In this document: piece after piece, positions 11,201 to 17,000 of the stretch
How positions within the stretch are numbered: position 1 is the stretch's first letter
Layout: every line of letters begins with the position of its first letter
Source: a virus
Strand: one strand, 5' to 3'
Virus record (IMG/VR): IMGVR_UViG_3300020469_000246
Span: 1-25,001 of that record
DNA: 25,001 bases
Translations under genes and position numbers: made by a program
Notes under the pieces: generated by a model
Seen by the model: only the letters and a program-made list of their open reading frames with translations
Database searches by the model: none
Told to the model about the DNA's origin: nothing

Positions 11201-14091
11201 TCTCCGATAACCTTAGTTTTTGTAATAGTTACAAAGCCACTATAGTTTGCTTCAAATATGTAATCAGTTCCTTGTATAAGCTGTACTCCGTTAATATAAA
11301 CGTTTACAGATCTATTACCAACTGATGTAAGATCAAATGCTGTGTTCAATGCATAATATTGTGTGCTTGGATTCTGTACAATATGAGTTGATTTTTTAGA
11401 ACTTAGGTAACCTATCATGTCACTAAAGTAAAACGGCATATCGCTAGTTTTACTGTTGTTAAGTTTTTCCATCACTTTATCAAAGTGAATTTTATTTTGT
11501 CCATCAAATCCTAAAGTATCTGCTGTCTGTAAAAATAGCTTTCTAAACTTACCGTATTCTCTTCTAGCAAATTGTACTGCTTTTATGATGTTAGCATCTT
11601 TATTAGTGATATGGTAGTTTGCTAAATTAAAAGGTCCACTATGTTGTAAAAATTTTGTACCATAAGCAGACAGGTCTCCTAAATCTCTTAGATTACCTGT
11701 ACCTGGAAAATCACCTACAAAGTCATCACGCATTTCGCAGATGCTTTCAACATGGTCGTTAACTTCTCCTAGTGTAAACGATCCAATATTATTATTAAGT
11801 GGATTGCTTTCTAAGTTTGATGCTATTTCATAAATGCCGTTTGCATTTTTCTTTGTATCACTTTTTGTTTTAATTAAAAGTATATCGTCTTTTACTAAAG
11901 GTGTAGTAAAAGTAATATATGCAATCTTATTAACTCTGTTAACAGTATAATCTGTAAGAGGTTTTTTACGTTTGTTGTTTACATAAACTCTTACCCATAA
12001 ATCATTTAGGTCGCCACTGTTTTTGTAAACGTCAATTGAAAAGTCATTGTATTGCGTATCTACGACATACTGTCTATTAACTAACTGTTTACTATCTTCA
12101 TAACCTTTAGTCCACCCTGAAGTATATGTAAATGTTGTTCTGTCAGTATATCTTCTTAAAAGACCAACTTCTGTTTTTGCTGTAGCACTTGCGTTGCTAG
12201 TTTGATATGTAAACTCGTCTTGTAATAAATTAAAATCAAATACAATATCACCTGTGTTTTCTAATGCCCTATATGTTAAAGGAAAACCTAGTACAGCATC
12301 GTTAGTTCCTGTACCTTTTTTGTAAGAAAATAATTTAGTTCCTACAAAGGTTGAGTTAGGATAACTTGTTGTATCGTTAAAGTCTACTCCACTTTGATCA
12401 TATAGGTCAAAGGTTGGAGATTGATTAACTGCTGTTTTGTCTTGTCCAGCTTTCCATTTGGTTCCGTTATAAAACCACATCTTTCCTTTATAGTCTGTAC
12501 CATCTTTGATTAATACAGTTTCATTTAATAAAGGTGTTGTATCTGTTTCTTCTATTAAGCTGATTTGTCTTACAAAGTTATGTATAATAAATTTAACTTT
12601 AAAAATCTTACCTGCGACTCTTGTATCTGGATCAGCAGTAAATAAAATTCTCATTCCGTCAGCAACATCTACGCCATCAATGTTGTAACCTATTGCACCT
12701 TCAACAGTTGAAAATACATCAGCTGTAAATGTGTCTAGTAAGTCAACATCTTGTTTTGCTTCAGTACCAAAGTTCCATAATTTAAGTGTTGGATCAAATT
12801 CAATAATTGGTCTTGTAGCTCTACCTGTTTGGTTAACATCACTAGGTTCGTCATTGATTAATGCTGTAGCTTCTAGTACTGACTTATGAAACCACTTGTT
12901 ATATCTTGACCAAGAACTTTTACTTGTTGAAGCTCTGTTTTGTACAATATAATCTTTTGTTGTTGCCCAGGCATTTGCATTACTAAAAGGTGCTCTATCA
13001 AACTTTTGACTATCAAACAGGATTGGCTGGTTTGTGCTTACTGTACCTGGTACTTCAATATCTTTTTCGTTAATAAGTTTTATTTCACTACCTACTCCTT
13101 CAACATACCAATTACCTTCGGCATATTTTGTAGGCGTTACTGTACCTTGGAAGTTTACTTTCATACCGTTTGACATTTCATATCCGTTTGTCATTGAGTA
13201 TGTTTTCTTACCAACTATCTCTGCTTCAACATCAATAGCTGTGTTATCTAAAATATCATAAACTTGTATCAATCCACTTGCATTAATATCGTTACCATTT
13301 ACATAATATAATGTATCTGGTGCAAGTACGTCAACTGTAAATTCAATAGTTCCTACGTCTGTTGTATGTGTGCTATCGCTAATACCTACACTATAATTGT
13401 ATGCACTATCTAATGTTCTAGCTGTCTTGATTGACATCGGCATACCTGGGGTATTGATATCAAACTTATACGTTTGTCCTCTATATAATTTAAGTGTTGG
13501 ATTCTGTGTTTGTCCATCAGGTGTAAAAAGATATGCTTTATTATCCAAGTTATCTACACTTGTAACTGTATATGTACTTGTTAATCCTTTTGCTTGTCCA
13601 ACAACAGGAATACTTAATGGTCCATTTTCTAACCAGTAGTAATCTCTAAAGTTTGTAAACATATCCCAACAAATACTAGGATTCCAAGCATAATACTCTT
13701 GACTGAATAATTTACTATCGTTATCAACAGTACCATTAAATGCTTTAACTTGATTTTTTAAATCGTTATAATCTTTGTAAAACGTTACGTTGTTTAACGT
13801 ATCCTTAATAACTGTTGCAGGTTCTAATTGATAATTTTCTCTTTGTGTGCTAACATCACTTACGTAAGTATCAGATGCCTTACGTGCTTTAGCAATTCTT
13901 CTACCATAGTAAGAACTAATCTTTTCTGCAACACCTGGATTTAGTAACTGGTCAAGTGTAGCACTTAAGAATTTTTTATTATGTGAAGTCCTAAAATATC
14001 TTGGAAGGTGTTCAGCACTGGTCCTAGTACGGCTAGTGTCTGATGTTCCAGCCGGTAAAGGATATTCGTTTTGATTATCATCATATGCCAT
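1..14091 (-). CDS. Giant modular virion/baseplate structural protein (C-terminus off the window)
   Basis: The ORF starts at an ATG whose A is the last base of the gp6 stop codon (TAATG). A GGGAG ribosome site lies 9 bases upstream, inside gp6. It gives at least 4697 codons and is still open at base 1; I read all of the left 2.4 kb and sampled lines to 14091 without finding an in-frame stop. Visible modules (residues): conserved N-terminus 1-120; cupredoxin-like domain about 185-280; HPWEMLG-containing block about 1118-1160; chitin-binding-like motifs near 1438, 1703, 2198 and 2801; FG-GAP blades about 2113-2190 and 2880-3075; GSGY repeats about 3498-3554 and 3858-3917; FTGDG/VNG beta modules about 3960 to the edge. 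No signal peptide or membrane segment is evident. Its place after gp6 matches T4 gp7/gp8/gp10, but I see no clear homology to them. Related large structural proteins are known in marine T4-like phages. A role as baseplate-anchored host-contact protein is inferred. Confidence 0.85.
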   Translation of the reverse strand, partial: MAYDDNQNEYPLPAGTSDTSRTRTSAEHLPRYFRTSHNKKFLSATLDQLLNPGVAEKISSYYGRRIAKARKASDTYVSDVSTQRENYQLEPATVIKDTLNNVTFYKDYNDLKNQVKAFNGTVDNDSKLFSQEYYAWNPSICWDMFTNFRDYYWLENGPLSIPVVGQAKGLTSTYTVTSVDNLDNKAYLFTPDGQTQNPTLKLYRGQTYKFDINTPGMPMSIKTARTLDSAYNYSVGISDSTHTTDVGTIEFTVDVLAPDTLYYVNGNDINASGLIQVYDILDNTAIDVEAEIVGKKTYSMTNGYEMSNGMKVNFQGTVTPTKYAEGNWYVEGVGSEIKLINEKDIEVPGTVSTNQPILFDSQKFDRAPFSNANAWATTKDYIVQNRASTSKSSWSRYNKWFHKSVLEATALINDEPSDVNQTGRATRPIIEFDPTLKLWNFGTEAKQDVDLLDTFTADVFSTVEGAIGYNIDGVDVADGMRILFTADPDTRVAGKIFKVKFIIHNFVRQISLIEETDTTPLLNETVLIKDGTDYKGKMWFYNGTKWKAGQDKTAVNQSPTFDLYDQSGVDFNDTTSYPNSTFVGTKLFSYKKGTGTNDAVLGFPLTYRALENTGDIVFDFNLLQDEFTYQTSNASATAKTEVGLLRRYTDRTTFTYTSGWTKGYEDSKQLVNRQYVVDTQYNDFSIDVYKNSGDLNDLWVRVYVNNKRKKPLTDYTVNRVNKIAYITFTTPLVKDDILLIKTKSDTKKNANGIYEIASNLESNPLNNNIGSFTLGEVNDHVESICEMRDDFVGDFPGTGNLRDLGDLSAYGTKFLQHSGPFNLANYHITNKDANIIKAVQFARREYGKFRKLFLQTADTLGFDGQNKIHFDKVMEKLNNSKTSDMPFYFSDMIGYLSSKKSTHIVQNPSTQYYALNTAFDLTSVGNRSVNVYINGVQLIQGTDYIFEANYSGFVTITKTKVIGDTIDIYEYSNTDGSYIPPTPTKLGLYPKFVPQKFSDTTYQTPVDVIQGHDGNIFVAYNDYRDDLLLELEKRIYNNIKVDYDATMVNIHEFIGGETRDTGFTRASRDKALLSEFIEWSNLLGSPDYTDYSFWARSNSFTYNYSSTNSPSGKQNAGYWRAVYKEAYDTDRPHTHPWEMLGYSLKPTWWDTVYGAAPYTSENKILWKDLEDGIIRIPGQPVTYNSNYARTDLTRHIPVDDGGNLLSPLDSNYAKDYISNRTQNPFVFGDQSPTETAWRRSSEYPFALITAWMLNQPTKIIGLGYDRARIKRNPAKEVIYSETNKRLRLEDLVFPNTDQDTTRVTTSGLVNYIAEYMNSKTIKYYSQFKTDLKSVTNQLGLKIGGYTEKTKFKLALDSRTPYNEGNVFVPEENYQVFLNKSSVIDLIPYSGVIIEKVAAGFIVRGYNYNNPYFKYYSPVELADDPIARVGGVTESFVTWTGGQSYSPGLIVEFGSQYYMTETQHIAGDNFDQSKFVKLAELPVTGGRTAKFHKQWNEGINDEPLELAYGTMFRTIQGVVDFLLGYERYLNAQGFKFEQYNTEINQVEDWRLSAREFMFWTTQNWAENSVITLSAGANKLCFYKENHVADNIFDNFYGYNMFKADGKKLLQAFVNTYRDNDNYVEITTKNTADGIYAVKIPLIQVEHVVLLDNTTVFKDYIYDLEPGYRQERIKVLGYRTDQWTGGFNIPGFVFDDVKITEWDTWTDYALGDTVKYKEFYYVAKVKVPGAETFDESSWERLRTKPQSGLIANLDYKAKQFGDFYDLDTDNFDEGQQKVAQHLIGYQKRQYLENIINDDVSQYKFYQGFIQDKGTKNSLTKLFDALSNTTTDSVEFYEEWAVRLGQLGSSQSFDEVEYKLDESKFRLSPQPVELVSSITGQETDLIYRQRPFETYLKPDGYDHKPFPVQYKDKDYIQTAGYVNSADVKSQVAKYDDILALTLTNYNIGDYIWTGTGKSTTSWDVLKYTRTDFQLKSIGSDTNAGTTTFSLKAGQMATFAADDIIGIIDAPGAEKFYKVKECVLGTIVCYANGVTPDLAEAQDPSANFGFVTHFVSSRVASLEEANTRLINSQLKVGETIWVDDDSNSRWVVLQNNPTHSQHQVISNVETGDASTNFGKVIACDERNATLMVGASESNKVYVYQRTSDGGQYQHAQTITAPTDLYTGNGKFGTGLGLSRDSKWLVVGAPQASNLKTKFSGNFTGSQSYAKGDIVNYQENFWEAQFPISAAQGTLTFNSFYDTADIAEASWNGTAYPNVVYAIRGNYNFNVPTDHMLIRAPTAQYEGSAVGDALVLNWKQYSQNYPNGIVPFGSNGPGVAQFEGSKTIASKVDAVLYFDNLLRTPVIGDTISTATAIGVVDYIHVENVNQATIYIKDSNGQFTDSGSATIDSVSMGTYVAVNPLNSAASFGGWWKVSGLTAFTSSVKDITTPQFVVQDIITTQESKTPEVYYNTMDDVYALNQITDPTKGGKLGHLSYYNKQGMPDLSPYWFFRAPKAWTDTLTVGDTFKMEVNQIRNSLGTVFDPATLGLNLSYTNQALGHEVYDLWDGYVDVTFTNFDNQGNPFIPQIGDIIVDQTTGAEAYVAYLQEQLLDCRLYIKNKTGAFKFGNLNADTSTIAIKNGVSAGIDRLSGRLDATDQSSNTTGKLVVVRFTDSTQLPVTTPSFRNEVEIHVYNDRTVSGVARTPNYPNPLNKDWVQVSAIKADSSGVASSFSNEGVYFVYERMGTGLYSFQHGYTNPQRDNNRNLGTQIEITKSNILDNFYRVFISAPGDGTVSNSGRIHFVNHGTDSTGTVYEWARSKNLNFKGEYDAALSYYTNDIVLYQGSFYEATTNLTPGTFSISYWTLLTSTIDYIGYVPNDTSLTVSDDSTFDKNTLTNYAHPFAISKYGDLIATVADFNDSDPKIIIYRLNNGHYDFSQMITAPATGIGFGTSVSLNDDGDMLAVGAPLDDTRSNDNGKVYLYTSSAGTFTNTQVIYSPENDVAERFGASLDFEGNDLIVSSKGGDLVTSTSFDTLTTTFDNNLTQFESVNADSGQVFMYQKVKNKLLYSEKFNYKNASTERFGEYLLFNENHVYVPMPELSVTDNNYIGTLLDYKSARGIKPWKELRNPTEQVDLSKFKGVFIYNITSNPKAQTIDYIDPIQGKIAGAAEEELTYKTHYDPAVYTTGTATPSTVIDPENYWADSYVGKLWWDISTAKFVNPYQGNIVYNTANWNRLFTGASIDVYEWVETQLSPTAWTALADTEEGLAKGISGTPRSLTEFTQIQKYDEVSKGFFNKYYYWVKNKKIIPQLEWRKTSAYDVSQLITDPAAQGQKFVAMYSNNRFGLYNCQSLVSGPNNAINFRYWKIDNKNINAHNQYQIISEGLDTSTPNAELERKWYDSLIGVDKNDRPVPDPILSEKQRYGILDRPRQGMFKNRVEALKQTVERANDVLKKNLIVDEYNLTNFLSKDAIPTLLSRKFDKSVTTHAELGFVGISNVIPAVITPVFVNGKLDRLTITNGGKGYTTVPTYTFSNVGNGSGAEITLEINTAGTVTSATVKNSGSGYATTTGLEIRKYSVLVSVDETVSNKWAIYAYNNLTKLWERTSSSSYDTTNWWDYADWYDTGYSEFTEVDFLVDYSYELEGLSDTIGDIVKISIIGTGGWLLLEKISNDGADYTTKYKTVGRENGTIQLKTALYNPANSNVGYDGLSYDTSFYDDQPTLELRNILTGLRDHIFINTLAVEYNNLFFASMRYAFAEQPNVDWAFKTSFLKAKHNAGDLQQKITFQNDSLPSYEKFVEEAKPYKTKVREYISSYTKTDPTSTGVTDFDMPPAFSVDDGKIVPASLKVKDNLIYGQDANITSYPNKYWADNVGFEVTKVNIKSGGSGYLEVPQIKFSGGGGTGAKATATLGSGGSIKYITVTNPGSGYLSAPTITIDGTQNQSSYSVATITAEIGNSKVRSIHHVSRFDRTTGTFLITTLSQTETFTGTGSQTTFNLKFPMDLRTTQVEITVAGVESLQSEYAVSNIEYTDKSYVRYKGRITFTEPPVTGSAIVVKYSKSIDMLQAQDRINLFYSPTTGMLGNDVSQLMDGVDYGGIEVKSFTFGSGTGWSSDPYYTTTWDTYDNTYEDEVFTLDGSTNVFALAKPLENGVVYNVYKNGIRIDDETWDGSSIGTTNNPNAVMLPITGSGQTSVQLNETLIPTVANDVIVIRKASSDGSFIPDPDGYDTLLQGGNLAYESARGIKAEEIVVDGDGFVTPLTSKGPEELVPGQVLDTLDIKVYERTGDGSSVLHSYNYLGDGTNKDFDINYVPMSQKDVWIKVHGTILSDTEFTVDYQNKKIKLTTAPGDQQQVHIITMSNNGEHILDVDQFTGDGSTAQFVTPIKYKSTLSFFLTVDGRTVNVDMAETDATYNVGQGLCVFKMGTAPADNSVIQYAIFDSASKSFSQIATDTFTGDGTNKVFTLAQTPLNQKPLEHNVIVKVGNKILRAGYNQSFNITTANRQYQLRDYQISQAGVGANQVRVFLNGVEQTLTQSWNWDTFNATVNLFADVGVDGDVLDVYVIDNGEYAFGYLDGNGLWVETTDKVYLDTAPANNESVTVYQLTNHDVRKIERMNLDVVTRNPVTVGTDNYAEYHQLTNGIIKLRKAAIDAEYVWITKNGALLTPSVDYYLQDDKQSIRMVIDVAANDSLELIHFSNSTIVGKFGYRQFKDMLNRTHFKRL
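2341..2520 (-). repeat. GSGY-type repeat 2 in the giant protein
   Basis: Residues about 3858-3917 read SGGSGYLEVPQIKFSGGGGT, then GAKATATL, then YITVTNPGSGYLSAPTITI. It has the same repeat pattern as the copy near residue 3498 but is a better match. The Gly-rich stretch is encoded by a run of gcc codons on the plus strand at 2459-2469. Confidence 0.6.
3430..3600 (-). repeat. GSGY-type repeat 1 in the giant protein
   Basis: Residues about 3498-3554 read GKGYTTVPTYTF, then NGSGAEITLEI, then VTSATVKNSGSGY. This is the G-S-G-Y-x3-P...G-x-G-A-x-A...V-x-N-x-GSGY repeat seen in many phage tail and surface proteins. A second copy lies near residue 3858. Confidence 0.55.
4860..5470 (-). other. FG-GAP-like propeller blades, second group
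   Basis: Residues about 2880-3077 hold at least four blade-like repeats. These are HPFAISKYGDLIATVADFND, then GFGTSVSLNDDGDMLAVGAP with the GKVYLYTS strand, then RFGASLDFEGNDLIVSSKGG with the GQVFMYQ strand, and finally RFGEYLLFNENHVYVPMPE. With the first group this makes about six blades, close to the seven of a typical FG-GAP propeller. The count is by eye. Confidence 0.6.
5556..5691 (-). other. Chitin-binding-like motif 4 in the giant protein
   Basis: From residue 2801 the protein reads FKGEYDAALSYYTNDIVLYQ, then GSFYEATTNLTPG and later SISYWTLL. The G-x-Y, NDIV-x-Y-x-G-x2-YEA and closing Trp match the chitin-binding type 3/CBM5-12 pattern closely. It closes the insertion just before the next FG-GAP-like blades, so copies 3 and 4 bracket that insertion. 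Confidence 0.5.
7380..7500 (-). other. Chitin-binding-like motif 3 in the giant protein
   Basis: From residue 2198 the protein reads FTGSQSYAKGDIVNYQENFW, then EAQFPIS. The core Y-x2-GDIV-x-Y-x3-FW-x-A follows the chitin-binding type 3/CBM5-12 pattern. It sits immediately after the second FG-GAP-like blade and opens the long insertion that separates the propeller blades. Confidence 0.5.
7520..7760 (-). other. FG-GAP-like propeller blades, first group
   Basis: Residues about 2113-2190 contain NFGKVIACDERNATLMVGA, a NKVYVYQR strand and a TITAP strand, then FGTGLGLSRDSKWLVVGAP. The repeating order FG-x-hydrophobic strand, D-G/S-x-x-L-x-VGAP and VYVYxR...Q.ItAP is the FG-GAP beta-propeller signature known from integrin alpha chains and bacterial surface proteins. 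Two blades are visible here; further blades occur about 700 residues downstream. Confidence 0.6.
8875..8985 (-). other. Chitin-binding-like motif 2 in the giant protein
   Basis: From residue 1703 the protein reads WTDYALGDTVKYKEFYYVAK, followed by a segment ending FDESSWERL. The spacing W-x2-Y-x2-GD-x-V-x2-x3-YY-x-A and the closing Trp match the chitin-binding type 3/CBM5-12 pattern well. Such modules are about 40-45 residues long and bind polysaccharides through exposed aromatics. The function here is inferred. Confidence 0.5.
9661..9780 (-). other. Chitin-binding-like motif 1 in the giant protein
   Basis: From residue 1438 the protein reads WTGGQSYSPGLIVEFGSQYY, followed about 15 residues on by FDQSKFVKL. 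This fits the short aromatic pattern of chitin-binding type 3/CBM5-12 modules (W..G..Y..GD.V...G..Y.A...W), although the GD pair is changed to PG. It is the weakest of the four copies, and carbohydrate binding is inferred only from the pattern. Confidence 0.4.
13255..13545 (-). other. Cupredoxin-like domain within the giant protein
   Basis: Residues about 185-280 read PTLKLYRGQTYKFDI, then GTIEFTVDVLAPDTLYYVNG, then a SGLIQVYDI strand. This is the pattern of the cupredoxin-like beta-barrel found in many marine phage structural proteins (strand, RGQTY.FD, GTI.FTV, DTLYY). In metal-binding members the DTLYY segment is followed by Cys and His ligands. Here the segment is VNGNDINAS, so the copper site appears lost. 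The assignment is by motif only. Confidence 0.55.
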
Positions 14092-17000
14092 TAATAACCA
14101 CTCCCAGAGCTTCTACTACTTGAACTTGAAGAACTTGAACTTGAAGAACTTGAACTTGAAGAACTTGAACTTGAAACTGTTGATGCCGCTGTATAACTAG
14201 ATCCACTTGTAACACCACTTGACGTAGTAGCTGTTGATGTAAGAACATTTCCTGATGCTTTTAATTTACTTGCCGTAATTGCATCAATAATTGCTACATC
14301 GTCAACTGTTGCTCCGCTAACAAAAACTTCATCTGCTTCTGACTTGATTTCGTAAAGACTTCCAAATCCTTGAGAGTCTTGTTTAGGAACAATTACAATG
14401 TTTACTAGATCAGGTGCAACTTCGTTCATAATATAAGTAGCCATCTCTGAGAAATGAAACGTATCACCGAAATCCCAATTTTCTAAAGCAAAATAGCCAT
14501 TCATTGCTGAAATAACTCTTGCCTTAATATCGTTATCGTTAACAACCTGATCTGGATTCTTAACTATTTTAATGTTTGCTTGTACTTGAGCATCTGCTTT
14601 TGATCCAAATAAAACTTTATATTTTACCGGGTGGTAAATTACGTCATCACTGATAGATTTAATCTTGTTAATTTCAGAACCGTAGTTGTTAAACAGATTG
14701 TCACTGCTAGGTGGTAGAGGTTTATTTAAAACTGTACCATCTAGATATCTTCTAAACTCTGTATCATAAGTTCTTGTTAGTAAGTAACTGTCAATTAAGT
14801 TACTTGAACTTGGATCAATTCTGCTGTCATCATCTGCTGAATGAACGTAATGGAATTTAAGTCCACTCCTACCTATGTATGCTTTATAATCAGTTGTTAA
14901 TGATAGTGTGCCTGCTGTCGAGCTGTATACTTTAAATACGTCTTCAGTAACTAGGTAAAATACCTGGCCATCTGTGTATGTGCTTAATGCACCAACAAGA
15001 CTTTCACTTTGTTTTACTAGTACACTACCAGAACTATTATCCATATACTTGTAGTCATCAATACCATCTGATGATGTATATTTTTCCAAGAAAACGTATT
15101 TTGTTAAAGGATTAGTTATTTCATCAACTAGTGCAATAAACGTTTCAGGATCATCTACAACTCCATCAGAGTCTGAATCATAAAAACTTACTTCAACTTT
15201 TTTACTGTCAATGTATCCGTCTCCGTCTCTATATTCTTTAGATATTTCCCATGGATAATCTATTGTAAAAGGACTTGTACTATCTGGTTGTGTATTAATA
15301 CTTAATACTGCAATTTTGTCTTTAATAACTTTACCTGTTCTGTTATCAAATATTTTGCTCGTACTATCATAGTAAAATCTAATTTCCTCGTTACTTTCAA
15401 AAACGTATCGTTGTGCTCTTGAAGTAACTGTATATTTTTCACCGTCTGTTTCAAATAATACTAGCCAACTTGAATCTAATGCTTGATCTGTAACATCACC
15501 TGTTTTACCTGTACTAAAATTGCTTGAAATATCTAAGTTAGTTGCAGTAATCATACGCCATTGTCTTAATGCACTATCATATCTTAAACCAAATGTTTTG
15601 TAAGCAAATATTTGATCTGTAATCTGTGACTGTACATCAGTTAACAATGTTTTACTGAACTTAGGTTTTAATTCTGATAAAACAGCATCTGAAGGAATTA
15701 TGTCATTTAATATAATTGGTCCTGTGCCATCTGTGTTGTCTGTTCTTCCATCTCCAGTAACACTTACAACTTTTACCCATTTGTAAGTTATTGCATTAGG
15801 ATGATCTGGATTTCCAGTCATTAAAGCATGACTATTGTTTGCCATGAAATGTTTTCCTGTTGGTGCAACAAATTTTAATAGTGTGCCTGGTTCAATAAAT
15901 TTTAATGCACTGGCAGTAAAACTTCCTACTTGTAATGATGTACTATTTGCATCAACAAATGATCCTGTAGATTGATTTGTTGTTGTAGTTTTACTTGACC
16001 ATTTTGCACCCAAGTCAGCAACAAGCGTCTTAGGAAAGTTAGTCAAATAATAATTCAACATTTGCTTCTGGCTTAATATTGGTGTTATAGTGTTTACTAG
16101 AACGCCCTGTACGTCTGTTTTAGTACTAAACGTAAAAGATGTTTTATCTGTGTAAGAGTCTTTGTAAATGACGCCGTCAGCACCATATAAGTTGGTGCTA
16201 GAATATTTTCCTGTAGCATCTAATAAATCGTAGTATCTTGAAATACCACTTGAAGTTCTGTTTACACTTTTTACTTTAATAATTTCTTGACTGATTCCTA
16301 AAGGACTTACTTGATAGTCTTCTCCAGTAACCATTCTGTTCTGTGTGTAATATGTACTTGGAGCATTCTGTCTAATACTTGCATTACTTTCTGAAATGGT
16401 TGCATTGTCAACAGTATATTTTAACTCCAACGCAATCGTAAGTGTTTCTTGATTGCCTGTTTTCGATGTGTAAGGTATTGACACAGTGATGTTAACTAAA
16501 TCTGCTGGAACAATATTGTATTGATCGTTTACACTTGTTCTATAATATGTTCTAAAGTTTCCTTGTGGTAAGTTACCAAACGTACCATCACTAAAAATTA
16601 AATCAACTGAGTCTTGTGATTTACTTAATACTCCAAAGATGTTTCTAACATTTTTTCTTATACTGTTGTATACAATGTTATTACCTTCTGTTGAATCAAC
16701 CTTTGACCAAATTTCGTCCTCAGCCCCAATTGAGTTTAATCTGTATAACCAAACATCTGTGTTGTTGATGTTAGTTGCTTCAAGTCCTATTGTTTGATTC
16801 GTGCTAGGAGATGTAATATTAAAAGTACCTGTATCTAATGTACCTTGTCTAAAATGTGAAAAGTATCCTGTGTTAGAACTTCCAGGTCCTCTTCCGTCAT
16901 CTCGATATAAAAATCCTAAACTGTTTCCAGGTAGTGGTGCTTCTTCTGATATAACACCGTTATTAACATCTGTTGAAACAACTTGAAATTGTAAATTCTT

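Noticed and set aside
756-14000. Many short plus-strand frames across the giant gene as separate genes.
   Set aside because: They are short, lack ribosome sites, and lie antisense to a continuous frame with recognisable protein modules.
14118-14175. Tandem repeat near 14.1 kb as a CRISPR array or attachment site.
   Set aside because: The unit is 15 bases without spacers, lies inside the gp6 frame and encodes only serine.
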